From positions 1 to 64,000 of the forward strand of contig JAAWHU010000008.1 of NCBI GenBank assembly GCA_022796015.1: 64,000 bases of DNA. The letters run 5' to 3'. Within the stretch, counting starts at the first letter, position 1. Each line of letters begins with the position of its first letter. The notes under the pieces are model-generated. The model saw only the letters and a list, made by a program, of their open reading frames with translations. It was not told the origin of the DNA and searched no databases. This DNA comes from Hungatella sp. GTDB lineage: Bacteria > Bacillota > Clostridia > Lachnospirales > Lachnospiraceae. The translations under genes were made by a program, and so were the position numbers. Positions 7,924 to 17,800 of this stretch are shown here, in pieces.

Positions 7924-10566
7924 TTACTGCCCAAGCTGTCTCAGCCTCTCCTTCACCTGCTCCATCATCTGGCTGTATTTTGCCTGTTTTTCTTTTTCCT
8001 GATCGATCTTGGCCTGAGGCGCACGGCTTACGAATTTGTCGTTGCTCAGCATGCCGTTTACACGGGCCAGCTCCCCCTTGAGCCGCTCCTCCTCCTTCTT
8101 AAGGCGCTGGATCTCCTTCTCCATGTCCACCAGCTCTGCAAAAGGCATATAGATGTTGGCCTGGTGAATCACGGCGGATACGGCATCCTCCTCAATTCCC
8201 GTCTTATCCTTCTGAAGCACCACGTCGCTGGCATAGCCTAAGGTGGCAAAAAAGATTCTGCTGTGTCCGAAGATATCAAGAATCTCCTGGTTCTCGGAAA
8301 CCACATAGACCTTGGCCTTCTTACCGGGCGGCACGTTCATGGATGTGCGCACATTGCGGATGGCCCTCACTGCTTCCTTGATCACCTCAACCGCATGTTC
8401 CTCCACAGGGAAATTCCACTGGCTCTTATACTCCGGCCAGGAGGAGATCATAATAGACTCTTCCTCCTCCTGAAGATTGCTAAAGATCTCCTCCGTCACA
8501 AAGGGAATGTAGGGATGGAGAAGCTTTAAGGACTGAATCAGCACGGTCTTTAAGGTCCAGATGGCAGCCGCCTTGGTGGCGTCCTTTTCGGCCCACAGCC
8601 TGGGCTTTACCATCTCGATATACCAATCGCAGAACTCCTCCCACACAAAATCATAGACCTTCTGAAGGGCGATTCCCAGCTCGTACCGGTCCAGATTGTC
8701 TGTCACCTCTCTTGCCAGGTCGTTGGCTTTGGAGAGAATCCAGCGATCCGCCATGGTAAGATCCTTAGGCTCTGCCTTTGCATCCGGCGCCTTCTCCACA
8801 TTCATCATAATAAATCTGGATGCATTCCAGATCTTGTTGGCAAAATTCCGGCTGTTCTCCACACGCTCCCAATAGAACCGCATATCGTTGCCCGGGGCAT
8901 TGCCGGTGATTAAGGTCATGCGCAGGGCATCTGCACCGTATTTGTGGATGACCTCCAGAGGATCAATGCCGTTTCCAAGGGATTTGCTCATCTTCCTTCC
9001 CTGGGAGTCTCTCACCAGCCCATGTATCAGCACGGTGTGGAAGGGGGATTGGCCAGTATGCTCAAGGCCGGAGAATACCATGCGGATTACCCAGAAAAAG
9101 ATAATGTCATACCCGGTCACCAGCACGTCTGTGGGATAAAAATAGTCCAGATCCTCCGTCTTCTTAGGCCAGCCCAAGGTGGAGAAGGGCCACAGTGCAG
9201 AGCTGAACCAGGTGTCCAGGGTATCCTCGTCCTGAGTCAAATGGGTACAGCCGCACTTGGGGCAGGCCTCAGGTTTCTCGGCAGCCACCACAATCTCGCC
9301 GCAGTCCCGGCAGTAATAGGCTGGAATCCTGTGTCCCCACCACAGCTGTCTGGAGATACACCAGTCACGGATCCCCTCCAGCCAGTGAAGATAGGTTTTC
9401 CCGAAGCTCTCCGGTACGAATTTCAGCTGTCCCGTCTTTAAGGCCTCTATAGCAGGCTTTGCCAGCTGATCCATCTTCACAAACCACTGGGGTTTCACCA
9501 TGGGCTCCACCGTAGTCTTGCACCGGTCATGGATTCCCACGGCATGGGCATGGGGAACCACCTTTACCAAAAGGCCCAGCTCCTTCAGATCCTCCACCAT
9601 GGCCTTTCTGGCCTGGTACCGGTCCATACCGTCATATTTGCTTCCGGGAAGACGGATGGTAGCATCGTCGTTCATAATGTTTAATTCCGGAAGATTATGG
9701 CGTCTTCCCACCTCAAAGTCATTGGGGTCGTGAGCCGGGGTAATCTTTACACAGCCTGTTCCGAATTCTTTATCCACATAGGAGTCGGCGATTACGGGAA
9801 TCTTTCGGTCCGTGAGGGGCAGGACTAACATTTTTCCCACCAGGCCTTTGTATCTGTCGTCCTCCGGGTTCACTGCAACCGCCGTATCTCCCAACAGGGT
9901 TTCCGGCCTGGTAGTGGCGATCTCCACAAAGCTTCCCTCTTCCCCGTCTATGGGGTAATTAATATGCCAAAAGAATCCATCCTGATCCTCGTGAAGCACC
10001 TCCGCATCGGATATGGAGGTCCTGCACACCGGGCACCAGTTGATGATGCGGGAGCCCTTGTAAATATAGCCCTTTTTATGAAGACGGATAAATACCTCTG
10101 AAACCGCTTCAGAGCAGCCTTCATCCATAGTAAAGCGCTCCCTCTCCCAGTCCGCGCTGGAACCTAACTTGTGAAGCTGATTGATGATCTTGTCGCCGTA
10201 CTCCTTCCGCCAGTCCCAGCATTTTTCCAGGAATCCGTCCCGTCCCAGCTCCGCCTTCTCAATCCCCTGTTTTTTCAGGCTTTCGATGACCTTTACCTCT
10301 GTGGCAATGGCTGCGTGGTCCGTTCCCGGCTGCCACAAAGCCTCATAACCCTGCATCCTCTTATAGCGGGTCAGAATATCCTGCATGGTATTGTCCAAAG
10401 CATGTCCCATATGAAGCTGCCCCGTAATATTGGGCGGCGGCATCACGATGGTAAAAGGCTTCTTGTCCTTATTGGGTTCTGCGTGAAAATATCCCTTTGC
10501 AAGCCATCTCTCATAAATCTTATCCTCAATGGCAGAGGGATCATATGTTTTTTCCAGTTCTTTCAT
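7924..10566 (-). CDS. valS: Valyl-tRNA synthetase
   Basis: A class I aminoacyl-tRNA synthetase of about 880 residues, normal for bacteria, that charges tRNA-Val with editing of threonine. The HIGH motif is PPPNITGQLHMGHALD near residue 45 and the KMSKS motif is GRKMSKSLGN. The large editing domain lies between them, with zinc-like Cys pairs (CPVC, CRDCGE...CPKCG), and a C-terminal coiled-coil arm ends the protein. The ATG at 10566 (MKELEKTYDP) is preferred over 10584 because GGAGAG precedes it. Expression is probably controlled by the T-box leader at 11104-11360, with a MITE-like insertion between leader and gene. Confidence 0.97.
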   Translation of the reverse strand: MKELEKTYDPSAIEDKIYERWLAKGYFHAEPNKDKKPFTIVMPPPNITGQLHMGHALDNTMQDILTRYKRMQGYEALWQPGTDHAAIATEVKVIESLKKQGIEKAELGRDGFLEKCWDWRKEYGDKIINQLHKLGSSADWERERFTMDEGCSEAVSEVFIRLHKKGYIYKGSRIINWCPVCRTSISDAEVLHEDQDGFFWHINYPIDGEEGSFVEIATTRPETLLGDTAVAVNPEDDRYKGLVGKMLVLPLTDRKIPVIADSYVDKEFGTGCVKITPAHDPNDFEVGRRHNLPELNIMNDDATIRLPGSKYDGMDRYQARKAMVEDLKELGLLVKVVPHAHAVGIHDRCKTTVEPMVKPQWFVKMDQLAKPAIEALKTGQLKFVPESFGKTYLHWLEGIRDWCISRQLWWGHRIPAYYCRDCGEIVVAAEKPEACPKCGCTHLTQDEDTLDTWFSSALWPFSTLGWPKKTEDLDYFYPTDVLVTGYDIIFFWVIRMVFSGLEHTGQSPFHTVLIHGLVRDSQGRKMSKSLGNGIDPLEVIHKYGADALRMTLITGNAPGNDMRFYWERVENSRNFANKIWNASRFIMMNVEKAPDAKAEPKDLTMADRWILSKANDLAREVTDNLDRYELGIALQKVYDFVWEEFCDWYIEMVKPRLWAEKDATKAAAIWTLKTVLIQSLKLLHPYIPFVTEEIFSNLQEEEESIMISSWPEYKSQWNFPVEEHAVEVIKEAVRAIRNVRTSMNVPPGKKAKVYVVSENQEILDIFGHSRIFFATLGYASDVVLQKDKTGIEEDAVSAVIHQANIYMPFAELVDMEKEIQRLKKEEERLKGELARVNGMLSNDKFVSRAPQAKIDQEKEKQAKYSQMMEQVKERLRQLGQ

Positions 10567-10586
10567 GGGATTCTCTCCTTCCATCC

Positions 10587-10825
10587 TTTTCTACATCTTA
10601 GGTGACTGCGAAACTCGAAACTTGGCTGGATATTCTGACCGGATCTTGCAGGAAAAGACATTTGCACCATGGAAATGAGACCATAGAACACAGGAGGGTC
10701 TAACCCCGACTGGGTTCTGCTTTCCTGGGCTCATTGGAATGCCCGGTGCAGCAGGCTTTGGATACAAGATCTGATCAGAATATTCTCCTGGCTTTGGCTT
10801 TCGCAATCACCTATTTTCTACATCT
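10587..10825. mobile_element. MITE-like 215-bp hairpin element with 12-bp target duplication
   Basis: The element spans 10599-10813. Its ends are inverted, TAGGTGACTGCGAAA at the left and TTTCGCAATCACCTA at the right, and imperfect pairing continues for roughly 50 bp (shared ATATTCTGA.C.GATCTTG). The centre has AACCC-cgact-GGGTT, so the whole element folds as one long hairpin. It is flanked by identical TTTTCTACATCT copies (10587-10598 and 10814-10825), as expected of a target-site duplication. It has no transposase; the one long ORF across it looks spurious. Removing one duplicate restores a 24-nt gap between the DUF6472 stop and valS. Confidence 0.85.
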
Positions 10826-11054
10826 GGTGGCGGACCACCTGGTACTCATCGTCCAAACGGTAATACGGACAATGGAAGCTCTCACTGCTTAAAAATCGAA
10901 CCATATCATCCTCATCCAGATGGGCCTCACACACATAATACTGGCACTCCTCGTCAAACACATAGTTGACGCAGCTGTCACAGCTTCCGGCACTCCTTTT
11001 TCCCCTTTGTCCCACGGCCTCACCTGCCTTTCTTCTCCACAAAAATAGGGGCAT
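10818..11054 (-). CDS. DUF6472-like small Cys-rich protein
   Basis: A 78-residue protein. After a basic N-terminus it reads SCDSCVNYVFDEECQYYVC, then DEDDMVRFLSS and CPYYRLDDEYQVVRHQM. The spaced cysteines suggest a metal-binding or redox site. The pattern matches a short family common in Lachnospiraceae that I recall as DUF6472; the function is unknown. It lies between the T-box and valS, so it is presumably induced by low charged tRNA-Val together with valS. Its stop codon sits within the right-hand target duplication of the MITE. An alternative downstream start would drop some of the basic N-terminus. Confidence 0.7.
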   Translation of the reverse strand: MPLFLWRRKAGEAVGQRGKRSAGSCDSCVNYVFDEECQYYVCEAHLDEDDMVRFLSSESFHCPYYRLDDEYQVVRHQM

Positions 11055-11103
11055 TCTTCTGGGGCGGGCGCCTTGGCGGCATCATTTTCCTCCGTCCCGG
11101 TGC

Positions 11104-11360
11104 GAAAAAAAGCCCTCTGCATGATCTCTCATGCAAAGGGCGAAATTCTCCGCGGTACCACCTTTGTTACAGGGCCCTCAGGCTCCTGTCGCTTTCGGGT
11201 CCTTTAACGCTGACCAGACGAAGACGGTTACTCCTGGGTTCACCGTCCCGGCTCAAAAGCTACCTTCTGCTCTCACCTTCTGAAACCGCCTTTCAGCCGG
11301 CGGACGGTTCTCTCTGACAGGGTGACGATCATACTCCTCTTTTTCACAGCCGTTCTTATA
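11104..11360 (-). promoter_or_regulatory. T-box leader (tRNA-Val-sensing) for the DUF6472-valS operon
   Basis: On the minus strand the conserved T-box sequence GGTGGTACCGCGG (11150-11162) is followed by a terminator, GCCCTTTGCATG...CATGCAGAGGGC (11112-11141), and a run of seven T. The upstream part contains stem I landmarks, an AGAGAG stretch and an apical CGGCTGAAAGGCGG. A GTA triplet at 11261-11263, within AAGGTAGC, is a candidate valine specifier, but the fold was not computed. Uncharged tRNA is expected to stabilise the antiterminator and allow transcription into DUF6472 and valS. Confidence 0.93.
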
Positions 11361-11366
11361 TCCTGT

Positions 11367-11395
11367 AATATATCCAATTTAAAGGGATTTGTCAA
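11367..11395 (-). promoter_or_regulatory. Sigma-A promoter of the T-box/valS operon
   Basis: TTGACA (11390-11395), a 17-nt spacer, then TATATT (11367-11372) on the minus strand, about 7 nt before the T-box leader begins. The promoter overlaps the 3' end of the MATE transporter gene. Confidence 0.8.
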
Positions 11396-12752
11396 ATCCT
11401 TTTTTTACTTTTTTAAGCACAATGAGATAGCACACCAGATGGGCGGCAAATGTGATCCCCCAGGATACGGGGTAGGATATGTACAGTGTGGATAAGGTGC
11501 GGTTCATGGCAAAAATCGTGTAAATCCATATAACCCTGAAGGCGCAGGCCCCTGTCAATGACACAAACATAGGCATTATAGAGTATCCCATCCCCCGCAT
11601 GCCTCCCACCATACAGTCCATAAGACCGCAGATAAAATATGTAGACGCAATGATCCTCATTCTGTTTAGGCCGAACTGAATCACCTGGATATCCGAGGAA
11701 TAGATTCCCAAAAGCTGCCTTCCCAAAAGCAGGGCTCCGTTTCCCATAATCAATCCGACAAGGGAGGTAAGGATCAGACAGTATATCAGAATCTTCTTCA
11801 TTCTCATATATTTTTTTGCGCCGAAATTCTGGCTGGTAAAGCTGAGGGCCGTCTGGTACACTGCATTCATGGCCGTGTACACAAAGCCTTCTATGTTCTG
11901 GGCGGCAGTATTGCCTGCCATGGCCACGGAACCGAAAGAGTTTACGGAGGACTGAATCAGCACATTGGAGATAGAAAAAATAGCCCCCTGAAGCCCTGCC
12001 GGAAGTCCGATTCTCACAATGGAGAACATTTTATGCTTCACAATCCTCAGCTTTCTCAGATCCAGCCGGTAGCCGGCGTCGCTTTTCATAAGGCATCTCA
12101 CAATAAGAAATGCAGACACGCACTGAGAAGCCACCGTTGCCAGTGCAACTCCCGCCACGCCCATGGAGAGGACGATGACAAAGAACAGGTTGAGAACGAC
12201 ATTGATAATCCCGGCCAGAAGAAGAAAATACAAGGGTCTCTTTGTATCCCCCACTGCCCGAAGAACCGCGCTGCCGAAGTTATAGATTAAGTTGACCGGC
12301 ATCCCTGCAAAAAATATCTTCATGTACAGAGCAGCCAGGGGAAGCACATCGTCGGGAGTTCCCATGAGTCCCAAAAGAGGGTCTGCTAAAAGCACTCCCA
12401 CGGCAATGAGAATCACCCCTCCTGCCGCCGCCATAACCATAGCTGTATGAACGGTCTCCTCCAAGTCCCGCTGCTGATGGGCCCCGAAATATCTGGCCAC
12501 CAGTACATTGGCCCCTACGGAGAGGCCGATAAACACATTGATCAGCAGATTGATCAGAGACGAGGTGGAGCCCACTGCAGCTAAAGATTCGCTTCCTGCA
12601 AACCGTCCCACCACAATAATATCCGCCGCATTAAACAAAAGCTGGAGAATTCCCGACAGAATAAGGGGAATGGCAAAAACCACAATCTTTATAAAAATAG
12701 GGCCGCTGCACATGTCCATCTCATAAGATTCGGCCCTCTTTTGTAATTTCAT
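11379..12752 (-). CDS. MATE family multidrug/cation efflux transporter
   Basis: A 457-residue membrane protein with about twelve TM segments and two internally related halves. It shows FAIPLILSGILQLLFNAADIIVVGRF near the N-terminus, typical of MATE proteins of the DinF/NorM-like branch. Family members export drugs or metabolites in exchange for Na+ or H+; the substrate is unknown. A longer reading frame to 12908 exists but would run into the next gene. The ATG at 12752 has a GAGGGAGAG ribosome site, so it is chosen. It follows the DUF5717-DUF5716-helical protein set on the same strand after a gap of about 70 nt. Confidence 0.9.
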   Translation of the reverse strand: MKLQKRAESYEMDMCSGPIFIKIVVFAIPLILSGILQLLFNAADIIVVGRFAGSESLAAVGSTSSLINLLINVFIGLSVGANVLVARYFGAHQQRDLEETVHTAMVMAAAGGVILIAVGVLLADPLLGLMGTPDDVLPLAALYMKIFFAGMPVNLIYNFGSAVLRAVGDTKRPLYFLLLAGIINVVLNLFFVIVLSMGVAGVALATVASQCVSAFLIVRCLMKSDAGYRLDLRKLRIVKHKMFSIVRIGLPAGLQGAIFSISNVLIQSSVNSFGSVAMAGNTAAQNIEGFVYTAMNAVYQTALSFTSQNFGAKKYMRMKKILIYCLILTSLVGLIMGNGALLLGRQLLGIYSSDIQVIQFGLNRMRIIASTYFICGLMDCMVGGMRGMGYSIMPMFVSLTGACAFRVIWIYTIFAMNRTLSTLYISYPVSWGITFAAHLVCYLIVLKKVKKGFDKSL

Positions 12753-12825
12753 AAGCTTCTCTCCCTCTAAAATACAACGTTTAGGACTTAATATATCATG
12801 TTGCGAAAGCAATTTCAAGAAGAAT

Positions 12826-13635
12826 TTACGCCATATTCCGATACTCCTGTTTCCACTCCTCCACCAGAGCCGCCGACTCCTTCGCCCGCTTTTGGGAATC
12901 TTTTTCAAACAGCTCCTGGAGTTTTTTAAGCTCCGGGGACTCTACCGCCTTATCCTGTGCTTTTTTAAAGGACTCCTCCCACTGTTCCTGCTGCTTTTCC
13001 GTGACCAGAGAGCGGAATCGTTCCTTTAATTCCAGGGCAGGGCTTAAGCAGGTGAGATAATACATTTTCTCAAGAATCAGAGGATCCTTCTTTTTTCCGT
13101 AGGCTTTGTCAAAGGCATCCATGGCTTTCTGAAACTGAAAGATTCTGGCATAACATGCCCCCAGGTTGTTCCACACCCTTCCCTCCAGCTGAGAGTCGGA
13201 CTGTTTGGCCGCTGCCTCCAGAATCTCCTCATACCCGGCAATGGCTTTTCCATACTGTTTAAACTCCGCCAGATAGTCCGCCTTTTTCTTGGCATACTCC
13301 AGAGGAGAAAGCTTTCTTAAGGAGGTCATGGTCTGACGCAGCTTATTTAGCTCCGCCGTGGTATAGTAATCGCACTCCTGCATAAACATAAGAAGAATCT
13401 CGTCAGGCTTATCTCCCGTCTTTATGCGCTGCTCCATCCTGGCCGCCACAAACCCCATGCCTAACTCCTCCCTGACGAATTCCACCAGGTTCCCATCCAC
13501 AAACCCATCCATAAACAACAGCGGATGATGATAGATGGCATAGCAAAGTTCCTGGGAAGAATGGATATTGATTCCCAGCCCATCTACGTACCATGGGTTG
13601 GCCACATGTTCTTTTCTGCAAATGATGACACTCAT
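12826..13635 (-). CDS. Helical/TPR-like protein of the DUF5716-DUF5717 set
   Basis: A 269-residue soluble protein. Residues 1-60 form a distinctive domain (MSVIICRKEHVANPWYV, then SSQELCYAIYHHPLLFMDGF). From about residue 100 a TPR-like array follows, with AEFKQYGKAIAGYEEILEAA and RVWNNLGACYARIFQFQKAM. A highly charged, probably coiled C-terminus completes the protein. Its ATG overlaps the stop of the upstream Hsp70/actin-like gene by 4 nt, so the two are translationally coupled. The family and function are not known to me; it is probably an adaptor or co-factor of its neighbours. Confidence 0.75.
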   Translation of the reverse strand: MSVIICRKEHVANPWYVDGLGINIHSSQELCYAIYHHPLLFMDGFVDGNLVEFVREELGMGFVAARMEQRIKTGDKPDEILLMFMQECDYYTTAELNKLRQTMTSLRKLSPLEYAKKKADYLAEFKQYGKAIAGYEEILEAAAKQSDSQLEGRVWNNLGACYARIFQFQKAMDAFDKAYGKKKDPLILEKMYYLTCLSPALELKERFRSLVTEKQQEQWEESFKKAQDKAVESPELKKLQELFEKDSQKRAKESAALVEEWKQEYRNMA

Positions 13636-14855
13636 AACATAACCTCTTGTCTGATCACTGCCCCCGTAGGAGGAAAAAATTCTCCGAATCCCTGATCCGT
13701 CACAGTCACCGACATGGTACGTTCATCCAAAAATTCGGTCTGTACCAGGACTCTCAAAGTCTTATCCTCCCTTTTAGGAAACCCTTCCAGCACCATCTTC
13801 AATAATTTATTTTTCTTGGAATCTAAAGGCATCACCATGAACTCCAGATAATCCTGATTGTCCAGGATCACCTCTGTCTCTGTGGCCGCCTCATACCAGA
13901 CCTGTCCGGCCTTTGCAAGGGAGAGAAGGCCCTCCTGGCTTTTGGACATGACCTTCATGGCCACACTGCAGTCCAGCCTTCCCTCGCAGATATATACAAA
14001 TGGGTATGCACTTTTTTCCCGCAAAAGGTCCTCGGCCTGATACATGGCCCCCTTTGCAAAAAGCACATCCTCCATATATACCTTGCGCCTGGTACATAAA
14101 AATTTCATAAAATTCACTGCCCAGTCCCTGTTTAGGAATCCCTCCCCTGTAAGAAACACGGAAGAGAACAATTTCTTCTGCAGAAGCCGGCTGCCGCAGG
14201 AACACAGAATCTTGTCCGCCATCTTTGCACCGGGCGGAGAATTCAGAATATCCAGATCAAAACTTTCCTCCAATCTCTCCCGCTCTGCCACAACCGTGCT
14301 CTGGCGCATTCCTCTCTGCACCTTCATCTCATAATAACACAGCCCATCCTCTGATAAGTCGAACATGCCCACCTGATTGTTCCAGACTTCCCGCTTCTGA
14401 CTGAGCACATAGTACATAAAGCCTTCTGTATGGCTGATGATATGGATTCCTCCCGGCTTGATGCCCAGGTAGTCCCCGCAGGTTCTTAAAACTTCCAGAA
14501 GCCTTGTATCCACCCTGGGCACCGTGATCACCAGCTTCTGAACCTGATCTGTCCTGTATTCCTCTTTTGCCAAAGCCAGTACCTGAACAAGGAACTGCAC
14601 CATAAGCTGCATTCCCCCGTATTTAATACCACTGATTGTAGATGTGCCGTCTTTACACACCAGCTTTACCAGTTTGTCCACAATGACCCCATCGCCTTTC
14701 AACGCACTGGCATAAGCCGGTTCTCCAACCATCCACAGGTCCTGGTCTTTTTTCCGGCAGATCACTGTAGGTAATGTCCAGGTTTTCTCCCCCTGACTGC
14801 AGATCAACTGTGTGTAAGCATCACACAAATCCAATCCTAGTACCAATCCTTCCAT
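13632..14855 (-). CDS. Hsp70/actin-fold-like protein (DUF5716 family)
   Basis: A 407-residue protein whose motifs recall the Hsp70/FtsA nucleotide-binding fold. A phosphate-1-like strand LVLGLDLCDAYTQL lies at residues 4-17, and PTVICRKK...MVGEPAYASAL at 29-51. A helix resembling the Hsp70 EPTAAA region follows (ISHTEGFMYYVLSQ, 140-153), then MFDLSEDG at about 164-171 in the phosphate-2 position, and VFLTGEGF near 235 as an adenosine-like motif. Key residues are diverged, so ATP binding is uncertain. I recall the family as DUF5716 of Lachnospiraceae, function unknown. It sits 24 nt after the DUF5717 gene and overlaps the next one. Confidence 0.75.
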   Translation of the reverse strand: MEGLVLGLDLCDAYTQLICSQGEKTWTLPTVICRKKDQDLWMVGEPAYASALKGDGVIVDKLVKLVCKDGTSTISGIKYGGMQLMVQFLVQVLALAKEEYRTDQVQKLVITVPRVDTRLLEVLRTCGDYLGIKPGGIHIISHTEGFMYYVLSQKREVWNNQVGMFDLSEDGLCYYEMKVQRGMRQSTVVAERERLEESFDLDILNSPPGAKMADKILCSCGSRLLQKKLFSSVFLTGEGFLNRDWAVNFMKFLCTRRKVYMEDVLFAKGAMYQAEDLLREKSAYPFVYICEGRLDCSVAMKVMSKSQEGLLSLAKAGQVWYEAATETEVILDNQDYLEFMVMPLDSKKNKLLKMVLEGFPKREDKTLRVLVQTEFLDERTMSVTVTDQGFGEFFPPTGAVIRQEVML

Positions 14856-14879
14856 TCATGCTCCTTTTTTTCCAATCAT

Positions 14880-17800
14880 CTACTGCAGCCCGAACAAGGC
14901 TTCGACTGCGGCAGTTTTTTTCACGTACTCTTCCATGGCCTGCCTCAAGCCTTCCTCTTCTTTCAGGCTCAGACACAGAGACATCTGGTTCAGCAGGCTG
15001 AATCTGCTGTTCTTGTCCTTTGAATCCTGAAGATCACAGCCAATGCTCCCTTCCTTCACAAGAACCCTGTCGCTTCCCCGCTGCTCATAGATCTCATATT
15101 CCATGATCTCTCCCTCGAAGAGGACCTTCTGCTTCACAAAAATCCCCTGATATACCCGTTTCATGTCATCTCTGTGAAACCTCTCTTCCCCCGGAAGAAT
15201 GCGGATCTGCAGCTCTACCTTGGAGCCCTTGTTTCCTACATACTGAACTATGGCTTTGTCAAGAATTTCCTGAGGAATCCGTATCTGCCCTGCCAGATCC
15301 TTAAAGTAGGGAAATACCATTCCTTTTTCCAGCAGATAGTCCACAATCGTCTGACACATCTGCTTCTGCTGCTGGTTCAGAGCCGGCTGCTCACTATAAT
15401 ACCGGCTTAATGCCAGCAAATAGATATCGGAGATCCGGCCCTTTTCTATGGCATTGTGAATCAATCCCTCCAGATAGGCGAAGACCCGGTCGGCCGCCGG
15501 CATATCATGAAGAAAATACTCCGCGCTTTTTATGGTAAAATATGCTTTTACAATGCTTTCTCCCGTAGTCTTCCTGGTGACATAGAGGGCAAAGACCTTG
15601 TCGATCCGCGACACCTCCCCGGCAAACATCATCTGTGCCAAAAGACGCTCTTCCAGATCATAGGTTTCCACCTGGTCCTTCACGCTTTTTAACAGTACCC
15701 CGTACATCTGCCCACAGGTACCGTTAAAATGTTCGCTCAGATAATCCATAATCACACTGTCCGCCTTCCCTGCCTGATATACCTGAAAAGCCATAACCAA
15801 CAGAAGATCGTTTTGGTCAAACATCTGCTCCAGAATCATATGGCTGCACAGCTTGCCCAGGCTCTCATCCTCCAGACGGCATCCGAACCGGCTTATCATA
15901 TCATAGGCTTCCTTGATGTAATCATAGGTAACCAGAGCCTGGCACAGGCGTTCCCTCTGCCTATTGGAAAGCGCCTCCGTATCTGTGGCCAGAAGAGGAA
16001 GAATCTTTGCCTCGCCCCCTTTACGGCCCTGGTAATAACCGATCAGGCGGTCTGTAAGAAGCCTCCGATACATAGGATGGAGAGAAAGCTGGCTTAATGC
16101 CTGCTCCATAACCGTTCTCTCCTTCTCCCCCATCTCGTCTGCGCAAACCGCATCTTTGCAGGCGGCAAGAAGCAGCATGGGATGATCCGGCTGAAGCTCA
16201 AAACACTTTTTTTCCAGCTCCGGCTGGTCAAGAACCCTGGTCTTGATGTGTCCCATCTGGGTGTAGCGGTTGCCGTAGGCATCCTGAAAGAGAAGGGTAA
16301 CCTCCCCGGAAAAAATAGGCACATAGGCAATGCCGTTCTCCAGAGGGTAAACCGCCTCATCCGTCAGTTCTTCGTAGCAGACCACCACATATTTCATCTG
16401 AGGATTCTTGCAGCTGACCCGGTAAGACCGAAGAATCGATGGCAGTACCTTTGCGATAGCGGAATCCACCATATCCGGGTAGATCATTTCCTGATAGATC
16501 ACCGCCAGACGCCTGTTGATCCGGGACTTTAAGATCTGTTCCACGGCAAACTGGCTGATGTTCCTCTCATACTCCTGATAGAGAGAGGACTCCCCGCTTA
16601 CATAGCTGATAATATTCTCATAAAGTACTTCCCTGCTTTTTTGCTCCAGATCATTCTGGTAAGAAAAGTACATAAGCACCTGTTTAGGAATGGCCTGATG
16701 GTAATCTCCGGGCAGAGAGTAAAGAAAATACTCGTAGAGGCGGGTCAGGCTCAGCTGTCCGGACACCGCCCTCTCATACCAGACAAAATCGGATTCCTTC
16801 CGGCATTCCCCCCGGATCATCAGGCTGCACACAGCCTCCAAGATTTCGCTGCAGGGATAAGTCTCGTACAGTGCTTTTAACATCCGGCAGGCAAGGGGCT
16901 GATAGTGCTTGTTGACGCCGGACAGCTTAGCCGCCTTCACGGCAAGCTCCTTTCCCACCAGCTTCTTTTTGGCTCCATAGTTTAACGCCTGAAGCTCCAT
17001 GGCTCCGATTCCATACAAAAGCTGGGGCATCTGATTCCACAGCTCCAGAGCCTGCTGATAGAGAAAGGGGCTTCTGCAGCCCTCTCCGAACAGGACTTTC
17101 ATCTGGCTTAAAACTTCCCCCGGATTCTCAAAACACCAGTTTTCATCGCACATGGTATAGAGATAAAAAAGAGGGTAGTCCGCCTTCCCCTCCTCCACAT
17201 ACTTGGTGAGAAGACGTCTTAGGGAATCTCTTCTCTCCTGGTCCGGCTGTGCCATCACCGCCGCATACTCGTAAAGACAGTACCACAGAGGGTTGTCCAT
17301 CCGCTGCTCATACACGGTTTCCCTGCATTCCTCAAGATAAGAGAGAGCCTCTTCTTTTTTTCCGAGGACTGCCCCAAGCTCTGCCTGCAGAAGGGAAAGC
17401 TGAGTGGATTTGCCGCCGCTCATTCTCAACTGCTCCAGCTCCTCCGTCATCAGATTCCCCAAAAGCTCCCCTAATTCCTTCTGTGCCTCATATTCCAAAC
17501 GCAGAGACAGATACCGGACATACCGGTTTCTTTGTCCCCCTTGCTTCACCGGCGCACCGTGGGCCTCCACCGTCACCTTTATGGTCTCATACATGGTCTC
17601 CACGGTAATACTCCCATAATTTTTGCCGCCGTGAAGAAGAGCCGGATTGATCTCATAGGGAAACTTACAGATGCCTCCCTCAAAGTCCTGGTCCGTTATG
17701 GTCTTTTTCAGACTCTGGATAAATCCCCCCTCCACCTTGATGCTAATTGGAAGATATCCCCATTCTTCCTTCTTAATCTCTATAACATCTAAGATCGTGG

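Noticed and set aside
10591..10806. 71-codon minus-strand ORF over the insertion element
   Set aside because: It lies almost fully inside the hairpin MITE-like element and shows no protein-like pattern; overlap with inverted repeats makes a chance ORF likely.
12753..12908. Extended N-terminus of the MATE gene
   Set aside because: It overlaps the upstream gene in another frame and is Arg-rich without similarity to the family; the ATG at 12752 has a good ribosome site.
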